Source: Bartonella grahamii subsp. shimonis
GTDB lineage: Bacteria; Pseudomonadota; Alphaproteobacteria; Rhizobiales; Rhizobiaceae
Length of the DNA: 64,000 nt
Direction: 5' to 3'
Assembly: GCF_036327415.1 (NCBI RefSeq)
Contig: NZ_CP123961.1
Coordinates: 558,001 to 622,000, forward strand
Below the pieces are notes generated by a model. That model saw only the letters and a list, made by a program, of their open reading frames with translations, was not told the DNA's origin and ran no database searches. Each line of letters starts with the position of its first letter. The first letter of the stretch is position 1. Positions 29,814 through 39,006 of this stretch are shown piece after piece. Both the position numbers and the translations under genes were made by a program.

Positions 29814-31033
29814 GAGGCACTCTTTTTTATTTCTAAACCTTTTAAGTAAATAGATAGTCCATGTAAAATAAATAAAGGGGCGCAAAAACCTATAAATATA
29901 CAGAGGCCGTATAATGTAGGAAATGAAAAAAAGTTTGCTGCATATAAAAGCACAATAGAAAATAAAGCTGTTATAATGCGCACGCTGGCATCACCTACCA
30001 AAATTACCTCAGCCAAATTGTCACTAGGTGTAACGGCTTGACCAATTGTTATCCCAGATACCCTAAAATAAAATTGCCCAATTCCTAATAAAAAACCCAT
30101 GATATAGAGAGAGTATTGGGTAAAGTTTAAATATAAAACAAAAGAGATAGCAATTATTGCGAAAGCTGGTGCACCCCATACGAAAAAACGAACTAAAGAT
30201 GGAAATTTCCGTAAATAATAGGATGAAACGAAGCCATTGATTACAAAACCCAGTGCTGACAAAGCAAAAACAGAATTTTGAATGGCTGTAAATTTTATAT
30301 TATCTGATGTTATCGATGCAAGAACAAGTGGCAATAAAACGATAGCGCCTGTATAGAGAAAATTATTCAAGATACGATTAATCGTCAAAAACCGCAAAGC
30401 AGAAATTTGCCAAAGGCACCTAAAACCAACACCATAAGATCTTTGAATTGTTCTTTTTGATGGTTCTTTTATCCTATTTATTTTCTGTATAGACTTCATA
30501 TAAAACCATAAGCTGGCATTTAAAAGATAAAAAAAGACAACAAAGGCTATAGCTATTTTGTGCCCCAAATGCGCAATTATAAAATATATAAGTAATGGAG
30601 ACACAATAATAAAAAACTGACAGCAACTCGTATAAAATGCAAAAATACTAGCTTTTTGTTTTGGGTCTGAAATTAATTGATTTAAAGCAGTGTTATTATT
30701 TGGGTTATCAGCTCCCATCAATAGAGCAAGTAAAAAAAACACAAATAAAATAAGTACTGAGTTGTTTATAAATAATAAGGAAGATAGCAAGGCAGCACAA
30801 ATAATTTGACTATAAAATCCAATTATAAAGCCTTGGTAGTGCGACAACACGTTTCCCAAACATAAGCCTGCAATTCCAATTGCAATTAAATTAACAACAT
30901 TTAGAGTAGCAGATGCTTCTCCTGTTGTATCTTGCAATTGTAATAAAGAAAGGCCAATAGATAATATACTACCAGCACAAAAACTTGTTAAACATCCAAT
31001 CAAAATCATAAGAAAAACAGAATTACGCAACAC
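29810..31033 (-). CDS. MFS transporter of the peptide cluster
   Basis: The 407-aa protein is almost wholly hydrophobic with about twelve predicted helices. It resembles the major facilitator group that contains exporters such as EntS. Polar pieces are a cytoplasmic loop near residue 190 (basic, KRTIQRS) and LGHKIA. The start overlaps the PP-loop enzyme gene by 11 bases, and its own stop overlaps the ClpX-like gene. By position it should export the peptide product or give self-immunity. The reading frame is intact. Confidence 0.85.
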   Translation of the reverse strand: MLRNSVFLMILIGCLTSFCAGSILSIGLSLLQLQDTTGEASATLNVVNLIAIGIAGLCLGNVLSHYQGFIIGFYSQIICAALLSSLLFINNSVLILFVFFLLALLMGADNPNNNTALNQLISDPKQKASIFAFYTSCCQFFIIVSPLLIYFIIAHLGHKIAIAFVVFFYLLNASLWFYMKSIQKINRIKEPSKRTIQRSYGVGFRCLWQISALRFLTINRILNNFLYTGAIVLLPLVLASITSDNIKFTAIQNSVFALSALGFVINGFVSSYYLRKFPSLVRFFVWGAPAFAIIAISFVLYLNFTQYSLYIMGFLLGIGQFYFRVSGITIGQAVTPSDNLAEVILVGDASVRIITALFSIVLLYAANFFSFPTLYGLCIFIGFCAPLFILHGLSIYLKGLEIKKSAS

Positions 31034-32225
31034 TTTTCTTATTTCCAGATAAAGCGTTAAGCCATTTTGTAATTTCTTCTGTTGTTAAATGTGGTTCGGC
31101 ACTAAATCCTAGTTTTTCATAAAATTTGCATTCAAATGCATTACGGGTACTCATTTTTTGCAAGCCATCTATTAGCATGAATTCTATACCAGGCAATATT
31201 GTGCTCATAGATTGAGACAAATAATAAGAAACTGCTCTCCAATATATATGGCTACGATCTCTTGCTAAATAATTTTCTAAAGCATATTTCGGGTAACAAC
31301 CATCTAAAATACGTTTTGGACAACGATATAATGGATAACAAATACGAATAGCATCTACTTCACGCACAGGAAAAGGAGAAATATTCTTTCCTCTCATGAT
31401 ATTATAAAAACTTTCAGCAAGCAGATCTTCTAAATTCAGCCCAACCACAACAAGATTGGTTTCTAATTTTCTAGCAACATGAGATAAAGCTAGCCGAACT
31501 GCTAAAGTTCCAATGACCTCTAAGTCAGATTCTGGATAAGCTTTTCTAAAATTTCCCGCCCAATCTGTCTCTGTGACCCCCAATAATTGTCCAACTTCAT
31601 TTGAATGAACAAGGTGCAATTCTAAACCAATATCAGTACAAAGTTTTTGAGCTCTTGAAACTCCTGTATCCCAATCTGGTATTCCTAACATCATTACAGG
31701 AACTAAAGAATCTTTAGGTATTCCAACTTCTATTAAACTTTGTAATAATGTATTAGAATCTCCACCTCCGCTGACTCCGACAATTACTTTCTCACCACTA
31801 TAAAAACTAAAAAAGTTATCTTTGAATTTACTCACTTCTAGTGAGACAAAGGAACGACATTCCTCCTTACTAAAAAAAACATGTTCTTTGTTTTTTCCTT
31901 TATGATTATCAAAAATATATTCCGCTACAATTTGATCATCAACTTTAGAATAAATATTTCTCCTTCGGTCTAATAAACTGTTATAATCAATATTTCTATC
32001 TGTTCTAAAAATAAGCTCTTCTTCTCCAAGATCTGCTAGTAGTTGCTGTACAGTTTTTCCAAGAAATGGCAATACTTCAACATTGCCATCCTGAAAAACT
32101 TTATATGCACACACTGCATTATATGGAATACCATGTATTTTTAAAACTTGTTCAACTAATAACTCTTCTGATGGGCAAAATAAATCACGAAACTCATGTG
32201 CTGTCACAACTCGAAAAACAATCAT
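31023..32225 (-). CDS. PP-loop ATP pyrophosphatase (AANH superfamily), putative peptide-modifying enzyme
   Basis: The start is at 32225, with GGGGGAG five bases upstream. Of 400 residues, ~145-310 form an adenine-nucleotide alpha hydrolase domain: PP-loop SGGGDS at 152-157, and GLNLEDLLAESFYNIMRG at 262-279, which parallels the GHxxDD...LMN..RG element of TtcA/TtuA-type tRNA thiolases and TilS. Such enzymes adenylate a carbonyl before attack by sulfur or an amine. The N-terminal ~140 residues match nothing I know, and no glutaminase domain (asparagine synthetase, lasso cyclase) is present. Cys296, Cys302 and Cys310 could be functional but do not form the TtcA CxxC. It sits 67 nt after a 56-codon gene, so it may modify that peptide. 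Confidence 0.75.
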   Translation of the reverse strand: MIVFRVVTAHEFRDLFCPSEELLVEQVLKIHGIPYNAVCAYKVFQDGNVEVLPFLGKTVQQLLADLGEEELIFRTDRNIDYNSLLDRRRNIYSKVDDQIVAEYIFDNHKGKNKEHVFFSKEECRSFVSLEVSKFKDNFFSFYSGEKVIVGVSGGGDSNTLLQSLIEVGIPKDSLVPVMMLGIPDWDTGVSRAQKLCTDIGLELHLVHSNEVGQLLGVTETDWAGNFRKAYPESDLEVIGTLAVRLALSHVARKLETNLVVVGLNLEDLLAESFYNIMRGKNISPFPVREVDAIRICYPLYRCPKRILDGCYPKYALENYLARDRSHIYWRAVSYYLSQSMSTILPGIEFMLIDGLQKMSTRNAFECKFYEKLGFSAEPHLTTEEITKWLNALSGNKKSVA

Positions 32226-32292
32226 TTGTCTCCCCCTAACGATATAAGATATCATTAGGACAAGCCCTAATGATATCTATATAATAAATGAA

Positions 32293-32463
32293 TTAACCAG
32301 AAAAAACTGAAGAGCTTATAGAACAAATTTTATCCTCGCCTTGTAATCCCATCCTTGCTTCAGCCATTTTTGTTAAAAGTTCTAGTGCTACTTTTTCTTC
32401 ATTTAGTACTATTTCTTCATTTACTTGTAACAATGGATAAATAGCTAAATTTGCCTGTGTCAT
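32293..32463 (-). CDS. Small peptide, candidate RiPP precursor
   Basis: The ATG at 32463 follows AAGAAG at ribosome-site distance. The 56-aa peptide has a helical, acidic, leader-like part (residues ~10-40, rich in Glu and Leu) and a short C-terminus, KICSISSSVFSG, with one Cys and five Ser. It is the first gene of the minus-strand operon peptide - PP-loop enzyme - MFS - ClpX-like. That layout is usual for ribosomally made, modified peptides. The sequence matches no RiPP class I know. The precursor role is inferred from size and position only. Confidence 0.6.
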   Translation of the reverse strand: MTQANLAIYPLLQVNEEIVLNEEKVALELLTKMAEARMGLQGEDKICSISSSVFSG

Positions 32464-33219
32464 AATAGTTCTTCTTTTGGTCAAATAGGGCTGCTTCAAT
32501 CTCAATATATAAATATTTTAATTCTTTAGTATATTCTTTCCATATGCTTTAGATTAACAACACACAAAAACCAAAAAAATATTTATTTTGCTTAAGTTAT
32601 TGAATATTATTTAAAAAGTATGAAAATAAAGTGATGAAAGAGTTAAAAAAATTATCTAAAAGTTCAAATTCATCTACATTTTAGAGTCACCACGCATGGT
32701 AATAGCAGTTGCCGGTATACTAAATACGTACGCTTGTTAACTTTTCCGCTTCATGGTTGTAGGGAGTTCCATATAGAGATAATATCAGAATCCATTCGTG
32801 AAGGCTCGATAATAAAACTGTAAACAAAATTATTTCCTTATTGTTTAATCAGTTAAGCTTGATCCATTATTATTCCTAAAGAATAACGCTCTTGACGATT
32901 TATTGTTAGGAAGAAGCTTAACTGATATAGATTGTTTTTAGTTTTGTAAAAAGCGAATTCATATTTACCAAGATGTATCACTAATTGATGGTTCGCTTAA
33001 TACCTATGCCCCCTTTATCTATAAGTTTGAATGCAAATACCCTCCAACGTTCTATTTTGTGCTGTAAAATGCGGTTTCTAAAAAGTTTCTACGTTGGTTT
33101 AGGGTAGAGTCCGTAAATTTCATAGCCTTATCTTCCGCAGAATCTAGGGGCACATTATGGGAAGCAGGAGTAAAAGAATAAAATCCTGTATGAGAAAGAA
33201 TCCATTAAAGAGCGTGCGG
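32464..33219. other. Gap with decayed coding sequence between the two clusters
   Basis: The minus strand at about 33190-32990 reads for some 45 codons without a stop (around FTDSTLNQRRNFLETAFY) and then runs into repeated stops; it may be a lost fifth gene of the ATP-grasp operon. An inverted repeat with AGTTAAGCTT arms lies near 32860-32930. The peptide-operon promoter should be at the left side. I cannot assign the decayed frame. Confidence 0.4.
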
Positions 33220-33541
33220 TTACCCATCTCTAATATTTCCAATAGTGAGATTTTCTGTAGCAATTGCATATATGCATCCTACATCTGCTGCAATTGATTT
33301 ATGTCTTGTATTAGCAGGTAGATGTATAATATCTCCTGGTGTACAGGTTATACGTTTTTCGCTATAGAAAAAATCTAACTCTCCCTCTATAATTAAGAGA
33401 GTTTCATCGACCTTGTGAATATGCCAATCGTGTTTTTTTGGAAAAGTCTCTTTGTATCTCTATTGATCCTTGTTTTGGCATCATCATTTTTAATATATCA
33501 TAGATATCTTTATTTAATTTAATTTTAGAAAATTTAGCCAT
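33220..33541 (-). pseudogene. Cupin-domain protein, frameshifted
   Basis: ATG at 33541 overlaps the end of the preceding gene by eight bases. The first ~35 codons are in one frame; the rest (KKHDWHIHKVDETL, then GELDFFY, PGDIIHLPANTRH) is in another. A run of seven T (plus strand, 33433-33439), where six would keep the frame, accounts for the break. The restored ~105-aa protein is a single cupin barrel with the HxH...E metal motif and the second GD...PxxxxH motif. Cupins of this size bind a metal and often act as dioxygenases, isomerases or N-N-bond catalysts. Position in the operon suggests a biosynthetic step. Confidence 0.75.
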
Positions 33542-34249
33542 TATCGTGCTCCATTATATGATATGGGCAAGGTGGGCATTCAATATTATTATCTTGCAAG
33601 AAATATTGCATCCACTCTCTATTCTGAGGATCGCCATATTTTCCTAAAAAGGGGGATTTTGTGATAATGTCAAAAGGTTCAAGTCTTTTTCCTACAGCGG
33701 AGAATGCATTTTTTGCTTTTTGTTCTGTATCGAGCAGATCAGAAAAATCCATCTTGGCTGGAAAGTTAACATAAATGTAGAACTTTTTCTACTTATTCTG
33801 TTTATATGGGATGGGGTATTGCAAACTATAAACATAGGCTCGCCATGAAAGCAGAACTCCCATAGAGGGTCGTCCATATTTTTTGGTATATGCTTAGGCC
33901 ATTCTCGGTCATCAAGCATTCTCAAATCTTTAAGTATAGACCAGAATTTTTCTCTATAAACTTCGATACTTTGTATGGGGGCAGGTTCCTCGAATGCAAC
34001 AAAAGATGTGTTCTTTCCAAAATTTTTATAGTTATCGCAATAATTTATCAGGTCTTCCATCATATTTTTTGCGGTCAACTTATTGTAGAATCCAAATCTA
34101 AGCATATTTTTTGATTATCCATTTACACCGAATAGGCAGGGAAAAGGCCTAATGGCGTTATTCATGGTTGCATCGAATTCTTTGAAAATGACCTGCTTCC
34201 ATTTTTCATATTTGTCTATATTTTCAATTATTTGCGCTGCTGAATCCAT
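33534..34249 (-). pseudogene. YqcI/YcgG-family protein, broken by one nonsense codon and one frameshift
   Basis: Starting at ATG 34249, 24 nt after the ATP-grasp gene, the frame reads to PFPCLFGVNG and hits TAA at 34115-34117. It then continues in the same frame with LRFGFYNK, DDPLWEFCFHGEPMF, CNTPSHINR and LTFQPRW. At a run of five A (plus strand 33743-33747; six would keep the frame) it shifts, and goes on with GKYGDPQNREWMQYFL to the stop at 33534. The order PFPC...LRF...WEFCF-GEP-F...CNTP...FQPRW...YGDxxNREWKQYFL is the YqcI/YcgG family signature. Members characterised so far, as I recall, include heme-dependent guanidine/arginine N-hydroxylases such as DcsA of the D-cycloserine pathway. 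Substrate here is unknown. Confidence 0.8.
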
Positions 34250-34272
34250 GTTTTCCTCCCACTTGTTGTATT

Positions 34273-35478
34273 TTATAAGAAATTGCTACGAATGATCCTT
34301 TCCAAAGCTGATAGTTCATCATCACTGTGTCCCCAAATTGCTATAATGGCCGGGCAGGTATTTAAATCGATGGTTAGGGGGAGGGGCTCGTTTTCTTTAA
34401 AAAAGAGCATAAAATGAACCATATTTTCCCAAGAATGAAGTTTTTGTCGCCATACGTTAACATCTTTTATGATATGACCGTCGATTTTGTTGATAAGAAA
34501 GATAATACGCCCTTTTTTCTTAAGGCGACTTGGTGTTTGCGAAAACACGCCCGCAATAAGGTTAACGGAGCTTTCAAGTAAATCATCTTCATAGCAATGC
34601 GCGAATAAAGTTGGCGCAATTCCTCCGTGGAGGCGGGCTCCTACTTCGATCATCACTGGACCACGAGCTGTTTGCATGATTTCCATATGCGCGGGTCCAT
34701 ATTCAATCCCCAGCGCGCGAATGCATTGTTTTGCATAAGAGATAAGAGGGGCATAAGAGGGATCTTGAGCATCAAGTACATCAAGCGATTCATAAACAAA
34801 GGCACTTCCATTATGAATACCTTTTTTATATCGTGATAAAGCACATATCTTTATAGCCTCTCCATTTACAACGGCGTCGATGATGTATTCCTCTCCCTCC
34901 AATCTTTCTTGGAGCAAATAAGTCTCGTTAGGTGTGCCAAAAATATTTTTCTGCGTCCAGTCAATCTCAGAAATCCACGCTGCTACTTCGTCACGGCTAG
35001 AGAAAAACAAAACACCATCGCTTCCAGCAGAATCGTTTGGCTTTACCACATAGCCGCTGGGACTTTCAAAACCATCGAGAGTACAATTGTCTTTTGTAAG
35101 AATTTTTGATCGGATGTAAGATAAACCATTTTCACAAAGGCGCTTTTGCATTGCTGCCTTTTTCCGTCGCCAATCGGTGGTTGAGGGATTATTCCCAGGG
35201 CAATTATAATAAGCCGCCAATTGATCTGCACAATAAATACTTACCTCGGCGCCTGCTACCACAGACTCTATTGCGCCGATAGGAAAGCGTGTCTTTATCT
35301 CATCTACATTATGAAGTTTCGCTTCTGCCATGCCCTCTCCCTGATAAGAAAGCATATAGTGTGAAAAAGGAGCTTGTTGAGAGACAACCCCATAACAAGC
35401 ATAGCCTAATTTTTGCAAAGCAGGACCATAGAGGGCGCCCGTGGAGAAAGGGTCGACAATAAGAATAGTTTTTCTCAT
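34273..35478 (-). CDS. ATP-grasp ligase of the BacD / amino-acid ligase type
   Basis: The 401-aa protein is intact. ATP-grasp landmarks are YVVKPNDSAGSDGV (residues 143-156), LLQERLEGEEYIIDAV (~188-203), and the metal-binding EVGARLHGG with Glu266, Glu278 and Arg282. The fold N-terminus (ILIVDPFSTGALY) and overall length fit the group that joins amino acids or amino-acid-like acids through an acyl phosphate (BacD, RizA, DcsG). Substrate cannot be read from sequence. The start overlaps the MFS stop by four bases. Base composition looks richer in G+C than surrounding Bartonella genes, which suggests transfer. Confidence 0.85.
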   Translation of the reverse strand: MRKTILIVDPFSTGALYGPALQKLGYACYGVVSQQAPFSHYMLSYQGEGMAEAKLHNVDEIKTRFPIGAIESVVAGAEVSIYCADQLAAYYNCPGNNPSTTDWRRKKAAMQKRLCENGLSYIRSKILTKDNCTLDGFESPSGYVVKPNDSAGSDGVLFFSSRDEVAAWISEIDWTQKNIFGTPNETYLLQERLEGEEYIIDAVVNGEAIKICALSRYKKGIHNGSAFVYESLDVLDAQDPSYAPLISYAKQCIRALGIEYGPAHMEIMQTARGPVMIEVGARLHGGIAPTLFAHCYEDDLLESSVNLIAGVFSQTPSRLKKKGRIIFLINKIDGHIIKDVNVWRQKLHSWENMVHFMLFFKENEPLPLTIDLNTCPAIIAIWGHSDDELSALERIIRSNFL

Positions 35479-36674
35479 ACTTTGTTCCGCTGCGATAAAA
35501 GGAAAAGAACATAAATAAAGATTATTAAGCCTATAAGGGGTAGAAGATAAACAGCTGCTTGAGGACCCATAAGGGCAGAGCTTGTAAGAAGACCAAGGAT
35601 AACATAACCTGCCGATTGGGAGAGAGTATAAAGCATGCCGCTATAGCTTCCCACCAGCTCTGCTTGAGCCTCTGTTTTAGTCGCTTCAATTGTATGTTTG
35701 CGGGCATTAATTCGCATGGTATTCATTGAAAAGCCAATAAAAAAGCAAAAGACCACAGCCAAATAGGGCGATTGTGTGGTGCTAAAAATAAGATCAGCCA
35801 CGCTCAACATAAGGGCTGGGAGAATAAATTCAAAGCGAGGGATTTTGATAAAAGCAGCCAAAAAAGCGCCCATGCCCGCAACCGCACTGCAAAGCCCATA
35901 ATATTCAGAGCCAAAATTTTTCACACTCTGAAAAAGAATGGTTGCCAGCGTATTATAAGCGCAAATATGAAAGCCAATAAGTCCTATGCAGACGCATAAA
36001 AGTTTAAGCTCACGGGAGAGGCCATCCGCTTGCGGTGTCGGTGCTGCCTTCTTATCAGTTGCAGGTGCTGTGGTATCTGTAGCGTTATATTCATCGTATT
36101 CATCGCAAAAGATAATATATCCGGCTATAAGGCTTATAATGATGTCAAACAAACAAAGTGCCACAATCAAACCATTATAGCCAATTTCAGCTGCTGCCCC
36201 TCGTGGGCTGGTCGCTTCTAAGAGATAACCACTCAATGCTGCTCCCAAAAAGGCGCCAATTTGCACCACTGTTTGCATAATGCGGGAAGCCTTTTGGGCG
36301 CTAATATAACCACCAAGCGCGAGTTTAGTATTATAAGTCTCGAGAGTGCTTAAGGTAATCAAAGAGAGATAGCCGATAGAGATAGAGACAGCGATAAAAC
36401 CAAAGGGGGAATCAGCGTAATGGAAAAGTGCAATCAATAAAAGAAGGCTATAGATAATGATCCGCCTTTTGTATAAATCGACCAACCGCAGTGAGGCTTT
36501 AATGCGCACAAGTCCGCTTTTTTTCAAAAGATAGGGCATAAGGGTGCCCAAAGCCATGGTTATGCCTAGGAAAACCGATGAGGATGTTATGCGATAAGCA
36601 TTCCAAAGATTACTTAAGAACAGAACCATATCAGAGAGATAAAGCAGGACAACAAGCCCATAAAACCGAAACAT
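35475..36674 (-). CDS. MFS transporter of the ATP-grasp cluster
   Basis: I prefer the ATG at 36674 (MFRFYG); the frame is open up to a GTG at 36740 and a GGGGGG run lies between the two, so the start is uncertain. About 400 residues form roughly twelve helices with a hydrophilic, Thr/Ala/Asp-rich central loop near the middle (ATDTTAPATDKK). First gene of the operon MFS - ATP-grasp - YqcI/YcgG - cupin. Exporters in this position usually expel the product and protect the producer. Low similarity to the MFS protein at 29810-31033 by eye. Confidence 0.8.
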   Translation of the reverse strand: MFRFYGLVVLLYLSDMVLFLSNLWNAYRITSSSVFLGITMALGTLMPYLLKKSGLVRIKASLRLVDLYKRRIIIYSLLLLIALFHYADSPFGFIAVSISIGYLSLITLSTLETYNTKLALGGYISAQKASRIMQTVVQIGAFLGAALSGYLLEATSPRGAAAEIGYNGLIVALCLFDIIISLIAGYIIFCDEYDEYNATDTTAPATDKKAAPTPQADGLSRELKLLCVCIGLIGFHICAYNTLATILFQSVKNFGSEYYGLCSAVAGMGAFLAAFIKIPRFEFILPALMLSVADLIFSTTQSPYLAVVFCFFIGFSMNTMRINARKHTIEATKTEAQAELVGSYSGMLYTLSQSAGYVILGLLTSSALMGPQAAVYLLPLIGLIIFIYVLFLLSQRNKV

Positions 36675-37209
36675 CCGTTGTTTGCACACATCCCCCCCAT
36701 TTCGGAATCTCTTAAAACACGCAGTATTATAAATCAGCACACATTTTTACAAATAATGAATACACACACATTACTGAGCATGTCAAGTTTTTTGATCGGG
36801 AAAAATTGAACGCTGATGTTTATGGTAGTGATAGCTTATTTTCATGAGAATGAGTAGCGATGGAGGCTGGTATTTTCACTGCGTCTCTTGGCAGGTGGCT
36901 TGCCAATAAGGGGAAAGCCAGATAACGAACATAACTATGTCCTAGAGATATATTTTGCGCTTTCAAGTTGATTTTGTTTATACTCAAGGTTGAGGTTTTT
37001 CTATTGATCGTTGTTAGATGTTGTTGTGACAACAAACTTCGTTATCTAACAGAAACATTTATGGCATTAGCGCTAAGGTATGCGGTTGTATTAAAGCCTT
37101 TACATGGTAATCTTTTTCATAGCAAGGTATTATTGGCTCAGTTTTAGGAGGCTTTGTTACGGCTGATTTGGACGTTGTGATTTGAGGGCTTATTATAATA
37201 TTCTTAGTT
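36675..37209. other. Gap upstream of the ATP-grasp operon
   Basis: About 530 bases containing the operon promoter. A 71-codon minus-strand frame (36820-37035) and short plus-strand pieces have no recognisable content. Confidence 0.4.
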
Positions 37210-37386
37210 TCAGTTTATGAATATATTGAAAATATAGTGAAACATTTGATTCAAACGCTTTTGCAAGGCATATTTCAATATTTCAGCGATGTTTTCCGAG
37301 AATTGCTCTGCTGCTTTTTGACGGAATCGAATATCAAATGCGTATAGCGTGGGCAGTGGTTTGAGAAAAGATTGAGTTGATTTCAT
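37210..37386 (-). CDS. Small open frame, 58 aa, unknown
   Basis: ATG at 37386 opens a 58-codon frame whose product is amphipathic and basic (AFDIRFRQKAAEQFSENIAE, then LQKRLNQ). No strong ribosome site is visible. The composition looks more like protein than chance for AT-rich DNA, so it may be a real small gene or the end of a lost larger one. Function unknown. Confidence 0.35.
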   Translation of the reverse strand: MKSTQSFLKPLPTLYAFDIRFRQKAAEQFSENIAEILKYALQKRLNQMFHYIFNIFIN

Positions 37387-37751
37387 TAGATTCCTATGTA
37401 GTTCAATCTAGTATCAGCTCTTAGGAGGAAGTTTATACTTAGATTGAACTCATTTCTATGCGCTTACACGACGTTATAGGAGTAATCCTCAGAAACTCTA
37501 CTAGAATTCGTTAAAAAATGGCATAATGTGAACAAAAAATATATTTTTAAAAAATACTTAATCTCATTTTAAGTTGTCTAAAATATAAACTTATCTTAAA
37601 AATAAGTCTATATACTGCTATTTATCATTAAGTTATACAAATGCGGGAATATTGTGGTTTTCTGTTTAGAGACGAGTTAAAAAACACCTTATAAAACATT
37701 AAGAGATTTCAGACATAAAACAATTTAACTTATGGAAAGTATATAGACAAA
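37387..37751. other. Non-coding gap
   Basis: 365 AT-rich bases; nothing convincing seen. Confidence 0.4.
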
Positions 37752-38401
37752 ATGTATCTTGATAAAAAAGTTTATAATTCCATGTGGTCTCCAAAGAAAT
37801 TTTCTGGTTCTTTTATTGTCTTATGCGGGTTTGATGGGAGTGGAAAGACAACACAAACAAAAGAAATTGCTCGCCATTACTCAACAGAAAAACATATAAG
37901 ACACACTTTTCAACCCAGTTATTGGTATAGAAATAATCCAGAAATTAGAGATTAATGAGATAATGGAAAAGCAATTGATCCGTTGCTTTTAGCACTCTTA
38001 TCAGCGACAGATAGACGCAAACATACGCTTGAAATTATTGAACCTTCTTAATGTCATCATAAAACTTATTAATCAGTGATCGATATGTTTATTCTAGTCT
38101 TGCTTGTTTTTATGCTCGGGGGCTTTCTGTTGAAAGTGTAGTTAAATTAAATCAATCTATTCCAAGACCTCATATTATATTTTATCTTTATTTACCGCCC
38201 ACTACTATACTGGAAGGGTTGTAGAAAAGGGGTGGTTTAAACTTAAAATACGAAGAAAAACTCTCGTTTATTGAAAAAGTTTATGAAGTATACCAAGTTT
38301 TATCAGAAATAGATGAGCGGTTTATAACACTTGATGGAACTTCTTCTGTTTCTTTAACTCATCATCAAATACGACATCATATAGATGAAGTTTGTTTTTA
38401 A
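37752..38401 (+). pseudogene. Thymidylate-kinase-like P-loop kinase, decayed
   Basis: The first 67 codons are open and include the P-loop GFDGSGKTTQTKEIARHY. After a tandem TAA-TGA the same frame continues with DPLLLALLSATDRRKH, the equivalent of LFAADRAQH in Tmk. A frame change then leads to RYVYSSLACFYARG (the DRY-SS motif region), PRPHIIFYLYLP, and a C-terminal part with one TAG near 38221. Together these cover a full ~210-residue dTMP-kinase-like protein with at least four lesions. It is not the essential tmk, and lies next to a damaged MFS gene, so the pair may be another lost biosynthetic or resistance unit. Confidence 0.7.
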
Positions 38402-38486
38402 TTATGAATAAAATAATTTATTAATCAATTTATCCACGATAAATCCTTCTTTATGTATTCGTACTCTAAATCTGAAACTTTAGGGA
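38402..38486. other. Short spacer
   Basis: Nothing seen. Confidence 0.4.
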
Positions 38487-38789
38487 TGTAATTACAGTAA
38501 TTTAAACGTTCAAGAAAAATATTACGTTATATATTTTAATTGGAAAACTAACTGTAATGGGCTTATTTTAAAAGATTTAGAGAAGGGGAGTAGAAAAGTT
38601 AGCAATATTTATCGTGAGGATAATAGTATGTTTATTCTTTTAGAGACGAAGTGTGGTAATAGAAGAATGACATGGATAGATATACTCGAGCATATTTTAG
38701 TGCACGGAATAATAAGGACAATGATGTGCGTGAAGCTTCCATACCGTAAAATTGTTCTACATATGTATAAAGGTGTAGCTTCTGAATAA
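38487..38789 (+). pseudogene. Open frame without upstream start, possible decayed gene
   Basis: About 100 codons are open on the plus strand with protein-like content (QEKYYVIYFNWKT, DILEHILVHG), ending at 38789. The only ATG is at 38628, which would give 53 aa. No family recognised. It lies between the kinase remnant and the damaged MFS gene, in the same direction. About 215 bases of unassigned sequence follow before the MFS gene. Confidence 0.35.
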
Positions 38790-39006
38790 AATGCACATAA
38801 GATATTAATTTTATTGTTTTTTGTGCATAAATGTTTTGTTTTCATAGAAGAATTAATCATACCCCAGCACAAAGATTTTAAAAGCCTCAAAAAAGGAATT
38901 TCGCTTTCTTAAATTTAATGATCTAAAATGAAAATTTTAAGAATGCATGTTTTTAAACAGAATATATCGATGCATATCGACAGGTATTTATTTTAGAGGA
39001 TAATTT

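Noticed and set aside
32293..32463. Lasso-peptide precursor with the PP-loop protein as cyclase
   Set aside because: No B-type protease or RRE gene is present, the enzyme lacks the asparagine-synthetase glutaminase domain, and no Asp/Glu falls at ring position 7-9 after a plausible Gly.
29493..32463. Microcin C-like cluster, since Bartonella is known to carry one
   Set aside because: No ThiF-type MccB adenylyltransferase and no heptapeptide gene ending in Asn are present.
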